Assembly: GCA_036735565.1 (NCBI GenBank) | Contig: DAINOC010000004.1 | Span: 3,038-67,037 of the forward strand | Length of the DNA: 64,000 bases | Source: Coraliomargarita_B sp036735565 | GTDB taxonomy: Bacteria > Verrucomicrobiota > Verrucomicrobiia > Opitutales > Coraliomargaritaceae | Direction: 5' to 3' | Shown: piece by piece, positions 34,928-43,731 of the stretch | Layout: each line of letters starts with the position of its first letter | How positions within the stretch are numbered: the first letter of the stretch is position 1 | The notes under the pieces: generated by a model | What the model was told of the DNA's origin: nothing | The model's input: only the letters and a program-made list of their open reading frames with translations | The model's database searches: none | Made by a program: the position numbers and the translations under genes

Positions 34928-35590
34928 TTACTCCGCTGAAATAATCTGCAGATTGCGGATCAGGCAGGCGGCCGGGACCTGAGGGATGCCGCGAAGACGG
35001 AAAGCCAGGTGGCCGGAGTGCAGGGGCTCGGGATCTTCGCCGGAGAAGAGCAACTTGCCATCGACGGTGAAGCTGAGGGCGTTGCCTTTGCGCGAGATTT
35101 CGACGGTGCTGAACTTGCCGGCCTGCAGTACATTGGCTCCGAAGCTGCCGATGGGCTTCCCGCCGGGGAATCTGACAGCGAAGGGGGTGCGGTCGTGCGC
35201 CTGGTTGTGGAAGGCGAAGAAGTAGTTCTCGATCTGGCTGGTCCAGGGGCCCATGCTGCCGTCGAAATCCTCGGGGAGTGTCAGGGTTGTGGCCTCGCCG
35301 GCATCGGAGGCGAAGAGGATGGCCACGCAGACGCTGGCGGCGTTCATCGGCATGATCTCATAGCGGATCGTGAGATCGCCGGAGTAGGTCCCGGGGCTAA
35401 CGACCATGACGCCCTTGCTGCCCATGGATTCCTCCATGTAGAACATGCGGTTTTGTGCGGCACTGGAGCCCTCGCCGTGAAAGGTCCAGTCGTTGGCGAG
35501 GGTCTCGGGGGCGACCGGGCTGGCATGGCTTACGGTAGCCAGTAGTGCGCCGAGGAGGAGGATACGGGTGCGTTTGCGTAGATGAATCAT
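34928..35590 (-). CDS. Secreted concanavalin-fold protein (DUF1961-like)
   Basis: A 220-residue protein with signal peptide (MIHLRKRTRILLLGALLATV...HA) and an all-beta domain with SGDLTIRYEIMPMNAASVCV, IENYFFAFHNQAHDRTPF and STVEISRKGNALSFTVDGKL, resembling small jelly-roll lectin/glucanase-like proteins (DUF1961 or DUF1080 type). The ATG at 35590 is chosen for the signal peptide; the upstream frame is low-complexity repeat. It ends the minus-strand carbohydrate block and may bind or process a glycan. The family call is tentative. Confidence 0.65.
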   Translation of the reverse strand: MIHLRKRTRILLLGALLATVSHASPVAPETLANDWTFHGEGSSAAQNRMFYMEESMGSKGVMVVSPGTYSGDLTIRYEIMPMNAASVCVAILFASDAGEATTLTLPEDFDGSMGPWTSQIENYFFAFHNQAHDRTPFAVRFPGGKPIGSFGANVLQAGKFSTVEISRKGNALSFTVDGKLLFSGEDPEPLHSGHLAFRLRGIPQVPAACLIRNLQIISAE

Positions 35591-35640
35591 GGTGATGGAG
35601 AGGATGGAGAGGTGGAGGTGGAGGGTTGGGTGGATTGTCG

Positions 35641-35732
35641 TAATCTTAATCGCGCTTCGTGATCTTGTGGTCGCTTGTTCTTTTCGATTAGGATTACGAT
35701 TAAGATTAAGACTGAGATTCGGATTACGATTT
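35641..35732. repeat. GATTAN hexamer tandem with inverted TAATCN arm
   Basis: Eight hexamer units with a GATTA-like core run from 35685 to 35732 (CGATTA, GGATTA, CGATTA, AGATTA, AGACTG, AGATTC, GGATTA, CGATTT). TAATCTTAATCG at 35641-35652 is the exact reverse complement of 35697-35708, so the element can fold into a 12-bp stem. It sits upstream of the small secreted protein and downstream of the GH2 gene and is related to the repeat at 29606-29700. Confidence 0.65.
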
Positions 35733-35796
35733 GAATAGGGGATCGCAAAAAAGGGCACCCGGGGCGGCGATGTCCCGAGTGCCCTTGGCAGAGTGT

Positions 35797-37701
35797 TTAC
35801 TGAGCGTTTTGCTCGTTCATTTTTTTCTCGTAGAACTCCTGGAGCACGAAGAAGGCGTCCTTCTTCTGTCCGCGCTCGGATAGCAGGCCTTTGCGGTTGT
35901 AGTAATCCTGGATGCCCGGAAGCAGACGGCGCGGCGAGCGGAAGTCCATCAGCAGCCACGGTGAGATCCCGCGGATAAAGTCGATGTTATCAATCATTTC
36001 GAGCTGGTTCCGGTAGAGTTCTGCAAGGTATTCCTCCGTCCAGATTTGTCCCTTATGGCCACGGTGGCCCTGTTTGGCTCCGCCGCCGAACTCGCTGAAG
36101 ATAAGGGGCTTTTCATAGGGGGTTTCCCAAACGACCTTATAGGTCATCGGGTGAGTGCGGTCTCCATACCAGCCCTGATATTGGTTGCAGCCGATGACGT
36201 CGAGATACTGTCCGAGCGCATCATTGATAACAATGTTCTGTTGCTGGTCTTCGACGTTGTCGCCGCGACCGTCCACATAGCCTTTCTCCGCAAGGATGGC
36301 GGCGGTGACCAAGCGGGTGGGGTCCTGTTTCCGGGTGATGTCGATCAGATTGCGGAGGAAAGCCAGGCGCGGCTCGCTCTGACGGGTTTCGTTGGCAACC
36401 GACCACAAAATAACGGAAGCGCGGTTCTTATCGCGGGCGATCATCTTAGTGAGCATGGTCTCAGCGTTGCGCACCACCACAGGATCCTCCCAACTGATCG
36501 CCCAGTAGAGTGGAATCTCCGACCAAACGAGTAGCCCCATTTCGTCTGCCATGCGGACCATGTGTTCATTGTGTGGATAATGGGCGAGCCGCACAAAGTT
36601 GCAGTTCAGCTCCTTTGCCCAGGTCAGCAGGGTGCGGGCGTCGTCCCGTGAAAATGCCCGACCGGTGCGCACTGGTGCCTCCTCGTGCACACTGATGCCG
36701 CGAATGAAAATGGGCTCGCCGTTGAGCACAATCTCGCGGCCCTTTACCTGTATGCAGCGGAAGCCGATGCGGTCCTTGATGGTGTCCGTCTCGGCGGTAA
36801 GAAGAACATCGTAAAGCTTCGGGTTTTCCGGTGACCAAAGCTCGAGTTCTGCGTCAAACTCAAAACTTGCGTAGCCGTTTGCATCGGTCGAGACGGAAAA
36901 TTCGGCATCCGCTTCGGGGATCCGGATGGTGACCGACTGGCGCGCGTGCGGTCCATCCAACTGGACGTAACCGGCAATACGGTTGAACGAATCTTTCTTT
37001 AACTGAACTTTGTAGTCGCGGATAAAGGTCTCGGGCACTTCGATCAGCATGACATCGCGGGTTAGTCCGCCGTAATTCCACCAGTCTTTCATGACCGTCG
37101 GAATCGCATCCAGCTGGCGGGTGTTATCGACAAGCACGACGAGGCGGTTGTCTCTGGCTTCCACTTTGTCGGTGATTTCGTAGGAAAAAGGGGTGAAGCC
37201 GCCTTGGTGGCGGCCCAGTTCCTGGGCGTTGAGATAGGTGATCGCTTGATAGTTGGCCGCACCGATATAAACAAAAAGACGCTTCCCTTCCGGCAGGTCG
37301 TAATTGAAATTCCGTTTATACCAAATCCCGCCTTCGTAAAAGAAAAGACGCGGATCCTGGGTATTCCAGTCGCCCGGCACATTCAATTTTTCTCCGTTCT
37401 CATAGCCGTATTCCGGTTTATCGGTATCGTCGAGCGCCACCGCCGCGTAGCTGAAATGACCGCGACCTCCCACACGGCTCTCTGTCAGGTCATTCGTCCT
37501 GAAACCGCGCAGGTAGGGATCGATGACGACCTCCCAGGTGCCGTTCAGGGAGGTGGTGTTGCGATGGTCGACATTGATCATCGCGGTTTCGGTGCTGGGA
37601 TTGGTCCCGTTGTTGGCGCTCGCCTGGGGGGCGAGGGTGATGCTGAGGCAGCCGAGCAGGACGGCTAGCAAACGGGAAGAGCGCTTCGGTTGATATCTCA
37701 T
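35797..37701 (-). CDS. Glycoside hydrolase family 2 protein (beta-glucuronidase/beta-galactosidase-like)
   Basis: A 634-residue secreted enzyme: signal peptide (MRYQPKRSSRLLAVLLGCLS...ASA), jelly-roll sugar-binding domain (GGIWYKRNFNYDLPEGKRLF), an immunoglobulin-like domain and a TIM barrel (RGISVHEEAP ... CNFVRLAHYPHN). The acid/base glutamate is in WSVANETRQ (about E438) and the nucleophile in IFSEFGGGA (about E537). Domain order and length match beta-glucuronidase-type GH2 enzymes. With the sulfatase remnant and beta-helix protein upstream it probably attacks a uronic-acid-containing, perhaps sulfated, algal or plant polysaccharide (inference). Confidence 0.9.
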   Translation of the reverse strand: MRYQPKRSSRLLAVLLGCLSITLAPQASANNGTNPSTETAMINVDHRNTTSLNGTWEVVIDPYLRGFRTNDLTESRVGGRGHFSYAAVALDDTDKPEYGYENGEKLNVPGDWNTQDPRLFFYEGGIWYKRNFNYDLPEGKRLFVYIGAANYQAITYLNAQELGRHQGGFTPFSYEITDKVEARDNRLVVLVDNTRQLDAIPTVMKDWWNYGGLTRDVMLIEVPETFIRDYKVQLKKDSFNRIAGYVQLDGPHARQSVTIRIPEADAEFSVSTDANGYASFEFDAELELWSPENPKLYDVLLTAETDTIKDRIGFRCIQVKGREIVLNGEPIFIRGISVHEEAPVRTGRAFSRDDARTLLTWAKELNCNFVRLAHYPHNEHMVRMADEMGLLVWSEIPLYWAISWEDPVVVRNAETMLTKMIARDKNRASVILWSVANETRQSEPRLAFLRNLIDITRKQDPTRLVTAAILAEKGYVDGRGDNVEDQQQNIVINDALGQYLDVIGCNQYQGWYGDRTHPMTYKVVWETPYEKPLIFSEFGGGAKQGHRGHKGQIWTEEYLAELYRNQLEMIDNIDFIRGISPWLLMDFRSPRRLLPGIQDYYNRKGLLSERGQKKDAFFVLQEFYEKKMNEQNAQ

Positions 37702-37864
37702 AGATCTCAGGTCGGAGGTGATTTCAGGTGGGTGGGTTGGGTGATTGGATGGTCGCGATGACTGGCCGGTGTTCGCCGGTGTTCGCCGGTGGAGTCCAAC
37801 GCTAATGGGGAGACCGAACAAGTCGCACATGGTTCATATAAAAATTTAGCGGACAAGCGTTTTC

Positions 37865-37900
37865 GGGCAAAAAAGCAGACCGGGCAGCGCGATTTTTGCC
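37865..37900. promoter_or_regulatory. GGCAAAAA inverted repeat upstream of the GH2 gene
   Basis: GGCAAAAA (37866-37873) is the reverse complement of TTTTTGCC (37893-37900). It lies 165 bp upstream of the GH2 start, in the gap left by the sulfatase truncation, followed on the minus strand by an AT-rich TTTTTATATG stretch that could be a promoter. It may be an operator or a weak terminator. Nothing else is recognised in 37702-38084. Confidence 0.3.
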
Positions 37901-38084
37901 ATGAACGGGCGATTTGGGTGGTGCTTTGTGTTTCGGCGTTGACCGGAGGCGAGGCCTCTTGGTTGACTGATTGTCCGCCCTGCCGAATCTCCGCAGGCGG
38001 TCTCCTCACGATGCAGATGAATCCGGTCCCTTGTTCCATCCTCTGTGCGGGCATTGCCCTGTTCTTCGGCGTCTTGTTTCCCTT

Positions 38085-38459
38085 TCCGGCCGCGATGGTC
38101 TGGTAGCCATGCTGGCGGAGCCAGGCGGGTAGGGTGGGCGGCAGGGCGTCGGGCGCTTCAGTCAATTTGGCGGCGCGCCGAAGCAGCGCGCCATTGCCCG
38201 AGAACGGTGGAGTGGAATAAGTTCCGGTGAGCAGGGCATAGCGGGACGCACCGCAGGTCGGTGCCTGGACGTAGTGCCGCTCGAAAAGGAGGCCGCTCTC
38301 TGCCAGTTGATCGATATGGGGTGACGTGATGTAGTCGCGCCCGTAGGCGCCCAGCTCCGGGCGGAGGTCATCGACGGCGATGAAGAGGACGTTGCGCTGT
38401 GCTGCCTGTGCGGTCGCACCGAGGAGCACGAGGGAGAGCAGGAGTTTAGCGTGGCGCAT
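38085..38459 (-). pseudogene. Truncated sulfatase (N-terminal fragment)
   Basis: The first 125 or so residues are those of an iduronate-2-sulfatase-like enzyme: signal peptide (MRHAKLLLSLVLLGATAQA), RNVLFIAVDDLRPELGAYG with metal aspartates, and the formylglycine site CGASRYALLTG. After YQTIAAGKG the sequence loses all similarity and runs into a frame without sulfatase features to a stop at 37707. The remaining roughly 300 residues, including later metal ligands, are absent, so the product cannot be an active sulfatase. It lies between the beta-helix and GH2 genes in the same orientation, pointing to a decayed member of this locus. Confidence 0.82.
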
Positions 38460-38681
38460 GGGATGTGGGAAAGTAACAATAGATTGAGACCGCGAATGGA
38501 TGCTCAGAAAAAGCGCAAGAAGGTGAATCGGGGCCGATCGCATCGACGAGAAAAGAAGGCCCAAAGGCGGGTGACACAAGGAAGAACCGCCGTTGCTCCG
38601 GTCGGGGCAGCGGCACGCCGGACAGCAATCAGCGGACTCTGTGTTATTGGCTCTGTATCCCTAAGGGCCTCGCTTCGCTGG

Positions 38682-40484
38682 CTACTGCAAGACCTTGGCT
38701 GCCGCTTCCGTGCCGATGCGGTCGGTCAGCTGCTGGATGAACAGACTGCGCGGTTCGACCGGTGCGTCGGGGCTCTCGATGTAGCCGCTGCCCATGAGCG
38801 CGTAGCCGTAAAACTTGCCTTCGCCCGGGGTGCCCCAGTAGCCGGCACGGTCGTTGGCGTATTTGAGAGCTCGGGTGCCGGTCTCCGGGTTAAAGGTGCC
38901 GCGGTAGCCGATGGCGAAGTTGTTTTCACCCTCGGTTTCGGGATTGAAGACGACGATGCTCTTTGCATCACAGTTCCAAAATAGAGTGTTGGCGGCAGCC
39001 CAACCGTGACCGCTGCCCGAGTCGCCCCGGTTGATGGCGGCGAGGGTGCCGTCCCTGGTGATCACGTTGTCGTAGAGAATGCCCGTCGACCAGCGGTGGT
39101 GTGGCTCGGACTGCCCGCCGCGCACGGCAGTGCAATCCACGAAGGCAAAGGGGCCGGTCTCGCGCGAGCCGATGGCGAAGTCATGGCGCCCGTCTTCGGA
39201 GTAGCAGTTGTAGAAGAGGTGCTGGGTGCCACCGCTGATCGAGAAGGCGTAGCGCAAGCCCCCGCGCTTGGGGCCGACGGGGTGAAGATTTTTACAGTCG
39301 CGCACGGTAATCTGCCGGGTGGCGTCGCTAATGGCCACGGCGGCGAAACTGACGTGCTTCATGGTGCAGTTGCGCACCCAGCTGTCGTAGGTGCCCTTTA
39401 CGTTGATCGCGGAGCGGAAGTTGATGAAGTTCGATTGTTTGCTCTGGTCACGGACCGACGTGTCGTAGTTGGAGACGATCCGCAGCGACTCAACGCCCGA
39501 GTGCGTGCCGAGGGAGCTCACATCGACTTTGTAGACATCGCCACCGCCGTGTTGCTGGTCGATGGACTGGGGCAGAACGGCATCGAGTGTAATGGTGTTG
39601 CCATCGACGGCGGCGATCTGGCGCAGATGACGGAGCTGATAGGCCTCGGGCCGCCAGGGCCGCTTTCCGGCTCCCTCCCTGCCGCCGCGGATATGACGGA
39701 GGCGCTCACCCATGCCGAGGAGGTCGATCCATGCCTGGTTGGTCGTCTTGCGCACGTGGACGTAGTCGCCGGGCTTAAACTGGCTGGCATCCGCGAGCTG
39801 AAGCACCCGGCTGCCTGAGGGCAGGTAGGCATCGACGATGCGCACGGCGGCGCTCTCGCCGATCACCTCGATTTTGGCGTCGGGCTCGCCCAGTTGGATG
39901 GCGTTGCCGCCGCCTCCCTGCGTGCGGAAGATCAAGACCGTGCCGTCTTCGCCATCGCCTTCGCCGCGCAAGACGACTCCCGAGCGGACGACGAGGCTGC
40001 CGTTGACGTAGTAGGTGCCCCGCTGGAGGAGGACCGCGCCGCGCAGCCCATCGGCATCGGCTGGCATCGCGGCGACCTGATCAATGGCGCGCTGGATTTG
40101 CGGGAGGCTGTCAGGCCCTTTCGGGTAGGCCATCTTTCCATCCTGAGAGGTGGCGCCATCCAGCGGTTGCAGCGTCACCTTTACCGGTGCGTCGGGGATC
40201 GGCACTTCGCTGCGCTTGTAGCCCGTGTAGGACCAGTCCATGATGGTATCGCCCTGGTCGGTGAACGGCTTGTAGACCAGCCGACCATCGGGCCCCAGCG
40301 AAATCAGGGGTGCCTGCGGATCGGGGCGAAACTCATGCTGGGTGATGGTGGCTGGTGCGGGGTTAACCCAGGATTCCGGCAGGTTGCTGGAAGCCTTCGG
40401 GATATCGCCGCTCGGGGCTGCGGCAGAGATTTGGAGCCCGGAGAGCAGGAGGAAAATCGCTAGAAGTAGGGGTGCGTGTTTCAT
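38682..40484 (-). CDS. Secreted right-handed beta-helix protein, pectate-lyase-like
   Basis: The 600-residue protein has a signal peptide (MKHAPLLLAIFLLLSGLQISA) and a pectate-lyase-superfamily beta-helix: PQIQRAIDQVAAMPADADGL, LLQRGTYYVNGSLVVRSGVV and VLRGEGDGEDGTVLIFR are the typical beginning, followed by repeats of the form SWVRNCTMKHVSFAAVAIS and QITVRDCKNL. Such proteins are polysaccharide lyases, hydrolases or epimerases. It is the first gene of the minus-strand carbohydrate block. Which sugar linkage it acts on cannot be read; catalytic residues were not identified. Confidence 0.75.
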   Translation of the reverse strand: MKHAPLLLAIFLLLSGLQISAAAPSGDIPKASSNLPESWVNPAPATITQHEFRPDPQAPLISLGPDGRLVYKPFTDQGDTIMDWSYTGYKRSEVPIPDAPVKVTLQPLDGATSQDGKMAYPKGPDSLPQIQRAIDQVAAMPADADGLRGAVLLQRGTYYVNGSLVVRSGVVLRGEGDGEDGTVLIFRTQGGGGNAIQLGEPDAKIEVIGESAAVRIVDAYLPSGSRVLQLADASQFKPGDYVHVRKTTNQAWIDLLGMGERLRHIRGGREGAGKRPWRPEAYQLRHLRQIAAVDGNTITLDAVLPQSIDQQHGGGDVYKVDVSSLGTHSGVESLRIVSNYDTSVRDQSKQSNFINFRSAINVKGTYDSWVRNCTMKHVSFAAVAISDATRQITVRDCKNLHPVGPKRGGLRYAFSISGGTQHLFYNCYSEDGRHDFAIGSRETGPFAFVDCTAVRGGQSEPHHRWSTGILYDNVITRDGTLAAINRGDSGSGHGWAAANTLFWNCDAKSIVVFNPETEGENNFAIGYRGTFNPETGTRALKYANDRAGYWGTPGEGKFYGYALMGSGYIESPDAPVEPRSLFIQQLTDRIGTEAAAKVLQ

Positions 40485-40984
40485 GGGGTGGATCTGATTG
40501 ATTTAGGGTTGCAGATCGAAATGCGATTCTGTTGCGGAAATTAAAAGACTAGGGATAATTTGGTAGACCTTGCGGCCGGGACAAAGATCCATCGAAAGGC
40601 GATAGAGTCTAATGGGTTGGAAGGGGTGGTTTTCAGTTTTCAGGTGAACTGCCGCGCTCTTTAAAATTAGTGTGGATGGCACTTGGTAAGAGTCGAATTG
40701 TCGAGATTGATAGGCAAGGCATTCTGCAATTTCGGAACTATCCAATCTGTCATAATATTCAAGCGTCCCCGGTGGGCCTTGCCGGCTCTGGCATCCAGTC
40801 GAAATCGGCGGCGAGTCCCCATTTTTCGCAGATTCCGGTCCTTTTGGATTGGTTCGCGGACTCTGTCGTCCGGTGAGCCGTTCATGATTCCACGGCTGAG
40901 CCACGCGAAAAAGGCTGGATTGATATTGAATAGTTTTGCATTAAAGGCTTTTTGGTTCGTCAACCATCCCAAACCCCTGTTCCC
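40485..40984. other. Intergenic region between divergent carbohydrate genes
   Basis: The 500-bp gap separates the beta-helix gene (minus) and the sugar symporter (plus) and must hold both promoters. Two frames of about 110-130 codons occur on opposite strands but neither looks like protein. TTCTGCAATTTCGGAA at 40722-40737 is an imperfect palindrome sharing 11 of 16 positions with TTCGCAAATTGCGGTA at 43635-43650 near xylR and could be a regulator site (weak). Confidence 0.4.
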
Positions 40985-42391
40985 ATGCACACTCCTGAAA
41001 GCAAAGAGAATACCCCCTTCATTATCTTAATCAGTCTCGTGGCCACGCTGGGTGGTTTCCTGTTCGGCTTCGATAGCGGGGTCATCAACGGCACGGTCGA
41101 CGGACTGCGCACGACCTTTGATTCCACGAGTGCGGGCACGGGTTTTAACGTAGCCTCCATGTTGCTCGGCTGCGCCGTGGGTGCTTTCTTTGCCGGGCGT
41201 CTGGCGGATGTTTTCGGGCGCCGTTCGCTGCTCCTCGTCGCGGCGGCCTTCTTCACGATCAGCGCCTGGGGCTCAGGAGTGGCCAATGGTTCTACTGAGT
41301 TTGTTTTTTATCGCATACTGGGAGGTCTTGCGGTGGGTGCGGCCAGCGTGATGGCCCCGGCCTATATCAGTGAGGTGACACCGGCGCGCTATCGAGGGCG
41401 GCTTTCATCGGTGCAACAGATCGCCATCATCTCCGGCCTGTTTTGTGCCTTCCTCAGCAACTACCTGATAGCGGGAACGGCTGGCGGTTCGACGGAGACG
41501 TTTGCGCTGGGCTTCGACGCCTGGCGCTGGATGTTCTGGGTGGAGATAGTGCCGGCGGTATTGTTTTTTGTGGCGCTCCTTTTTATCCCCGAAAGCCCCC
41601 GCTACCTGGTGGCAACCCGCAAGAGCGAGAAGGCCCTCAAGGTTCTCCAGCGTCTGCTCGGCGACCGGGCGGAGGCCAAACTGGCCGACATCGAGGCCAG
41701 CTTGGCCAGCGACCATCACCGTCCGCGCCTGAGCGATATCAAGGATCCGAAATGCGGTGTCCGGCCGCTGGTTTGGGTGGGCATCGGTCTGGCCACCTTC
41801 CAACAGCTGGTGGGCATCAACGTGGTCTTCTACTATGGTGCGGTGCTCTGGCAGTCGGCCGGTTTCAGCGAGGAAAATGCCCTGCTCATTAACGTCATCA
41901 GCGGTGGAGTGAGTATCGCGGCCTGTGTCGTGGCTACACTTTTGATTGATAAGATCGGGCGCAAGCCGCTGCTCCTGATCGGATCCATCGGCATGACCGT
42001 CACCCTCGGGACGATGGCGGTGGTTTTTGCGACTGCCGTCTCCACGGGGGCCGGCGGCCAAATATCACTCGAGGGCAACGCCGGTATCATCGCTCTGATT
42101 TCGCTGAATCTGTATGTGATCTTCTTCAATCTTTCCTGGGGGCCGGTTATGTGGGTCATGCTCGGTGAGATGTTTCCCAACCAGATCCGCGGCTCCGGGC
42201 TCGCGGTGTCCGGATTGTTCCAGTGGACTTCAAATTTCGCCATTACGATGACCTTTCCCATCATGCTGGCGGCAATTGGACTCGGCAGTGCCTATGCCTT
42301 TTATACCATCTGTGCGTTGATCTCGGTGTTTTTTGTCATCAAATTCGTCAAAGAGACAAAGGGCAAAGAGCTGGAAGCCATGGAGGGATAG
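40985..42391 (+). CDS. MFS sugar porter (sugar:H+ symporter family)
   Basis: A 468-residue transporter with 12 spans and the sugar porter signatures: GGFLFGFDSGVINGT, RLADVFGRRSLLL, PAYISEVTPARYRGRLSSVQ, PESPRYLVATRK, FQQLVGINVVFYYGAVLW and DKIGRKPLLL. It resembles XylE/GalP-type proton symporters. ATG 40985 is the natural start (MHTPESKEN). Next to xylR, xylA and xylB, D-xylose is the likely cargo, though glucose or other sugars are possible. It is convergent with xylR. Confidence 0.9.
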   Translation: MHTPESKENTPFIILISLVATLGGFLFGFDSGVINGTVDGLRTTFDSTSAGTGFNVASMLLGCAVGAFFAGRLADVFGRRSLLLVAAAFFTISAWGSGVANGSTEFVFYRILGGLAVGAASVMAPAYISEVTPARYRGRLSSVQQIAIISGLFCAFLSNYLIAGTAGGSTETFALGFDAWRWMFWVEIVPAVLFFVALLFIPESPRYLVATRKSEKALKVLQRLLGDRAEAKLADIEASLASDHHRPRLSDIKDPKCGVRPLVWVGIGLATFQQLVGINVVFYYGAVLWQSAGFSEENALLINVISGGVSIAACVVATLLIDKIGRKPLLLIGSIGMTVTLGTMAVVFATAVSTGAGGQISLEGNAGIIALISLNLYVIFFNLSWGPVMWVMLGEMFPNQIRGSGLAVSGLFQWTSNFAITMTFPIMLAAIGLGSAYAFYTICALISVFFVIKFVKETKGKELEAMEG

Positions 42392-42454
42392 GGCGCGGTC
42401 CCGCCCCGGCCCTGTTTACGCAGATACGCTGCGCTGATTGGCTGTGCCGCCCGG

Positions 42455-43588
42455 TCAGCGCTGTGCCCGGCGGAATCGGGACGCGGTGGTGCCCGTTATC
42501 CGTTTAAAGACGACCGCCATGCGCTCCGCATCGTTGAAGCCGCACAACTCGGAGATGCGGCCGATGGGATGGTTCGTCTGTTGCAGCAGCTGCTTGGCCC
42601 GGTTGATCCGCATGCGGCAAAGCATCTCCCACGGCGTGCAGGAGTAGGTGTCCTGGAACCGGCGTTCGAGGCTGCGCCGTGCGAGGCGGAGCTCGCTGCA
42701 CATACGGCCGATGCTGATGGGCTCCTGCAGGTGCTCGGATAGGTAGGACATGGCGCGGCGAAGCTGGGCATCCTCTACGGCGAGGTGATTGGCCGAGTGG
42801 CGCAGCACGACGGTGCCGGGTGCGACCAGCAGGGGGTGCTCCGGTGCGGGGCTGCCGCGAAGCAGATTTTGCATGGCTTCGCCGACGAGGGCACCGATGC
42901 GGTCCCAGGGGATGGCTACGCTGGAGAGCATGGGGTAGCTCAATCCGCATACCAGCTCGTCGTTGTTGGCGCCCACCACCGCGATCTGTTCGGGAACGGA
43001 AAGCCCCAGCTCGCGGCAGCTGCTGCAGAGAAAGCGGCCGAGTGGGTCATGCACGGCGAAGATGCCGACCGGCTTGGGCAGGGTGAGCAGCCATTGGTTC
43101 AGCTCCTCGTTGGGCTCCAGAAAGTGCTCGCTGTAGCCGGTGTTCTGAAAGGCGGTCTCCGTGTGGACGGGGACCGCGGCACCAATCTGGCGGGTGAAGC
43201 CCTCGATCCGTTGAGCCGAGTAGGGCGTATCGTTGCCCAGGCAGGCGAAGCTGCGGAAACCGGCTTGTTGCAGGGCCTCGGCTGCGGCCGCCCCGACCGC
43301 CCAGTCGTCGACATCGATACTGGCGACTCCGGGGAAGGATAAGTCGGTATCGACGATCACGGTGGGGATGCCCAACCCGATAAGGCGCTCGGTGACGTCG
43401 GGCAGCCATTCTGTGATAAGGCCGCGCGGTTGCAGCACTTCGAGGCGCCGGATCAGTTCGGTCGTCGGGCGACTGATGTCGAGGATGCGGAAATCCTGCC
43501 GGGGGCCGACATACGGCATCAACGACGGCGTGAGGCGGCGCAAAAAGACTTCGCTCATGACGACTGCCAGCTGATTGTAGGCTTCCAC
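42455..43588 (-). CDS. xylR: XylR-type transcriptional regulator (LacI-like sensor plus AraC DNA-binding domain)
   Basis: From GTG 43588 the protein has 377 residues: a periplasmic-binding-protein-like sensor (LAVVMSEVFLRRL, PRGLITEWLPD, GIFAVHDPLGRFL, IAVVGANNDELVCGLSYPML) and a C-terminal AraC/XylS domain with two helix-turn-helix units (PISIGRMCSELRLARRSLER and GRISELCGFNDAERMAVVFK). This layout is that of E. coli XylR. Alignment of the first strand places the start at the GTG; an ATG at 43720 would make the coding region cover the putative operator, and ATG 43558 would cut the first strand. Divergent from xylA; likely activates it with xylose. Confidence 0.88.
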   Translation of the reverse strand: MEAYNQLAVVMSEVFLRRLTPSLMPYVGPRQDFRILDISRPTTELIRRLEVLQPRGLITEWLPDVTERLIGLGIPTVIVDTDLSFPGVASIDVDDWAVGAAAAEALQQAGFRSFACLGNDTPYSAQRIEGFTRQIGAAVPVHTETAFQNTGYSEHFLEPNEELNQWLLTLPKPVGIFAVHDPLGRFLCSSCRELGLSVPEQIAVVGANNDELVCGLSYPMLSSVAIPWDRIGALVGEAMQNLLRGSPAPEHPLLVAPGTVVLRHSANHLAVEDAQLRRAMSYLSEHLQEPISIGRMCSELRLARRSLERRFQDTYSCTPWEMLCRMRINRAKQLLQQTNHPIGRISELCGFNDAERMAVVFKRITGTTASRFRRAQR

Positions 43589-43609
43589 AAAGAAGTGACT
43601 AGCGTTCCA

Positions 43610-43646
43610 ATTGGCGCAAATCAACAGGATATATTCGCAAATTGCG
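43610..43646. promoter_or_regulatory. Candidate XylR operator between xylR and xylA
   Basis: CGCAAAT occurs at 43615-43621 and again at 43636-43642, exactly 21 bp apart, which is the usual half-site spacing for AraC-family activators. The second copy is part of the palindrome CGCAAATTGCG (43636-43646). The block sits in the 143-bp gap between the divergent xylR (start 43588) and xylA (start 43732). Confidence 0.5.
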
Positions 43647-43731
43647 GTATCCGGTGCCTTCTGTTTTCTGTTACTGTATGGCGGTGGCGAGTACCTGAAA
43701 CCGCCCTTAATACCCATCACCCTAACACAGC

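Noticed and set aside
37764..37794. GGTGTTCGCC tandem triplet inside the sulfatase-remnant frame
   Set aside because: Only about two and a half copies of a 10-bp unit in non-coding DNA; too short to call an element.
40503..41030. Two frames of about 110-130 codons between the beta-helix gene and the symporter
   Set aside because: They overlap each other on opposite strands, show biased composition unlike proteins, and sit where two divergent promoters are needed.
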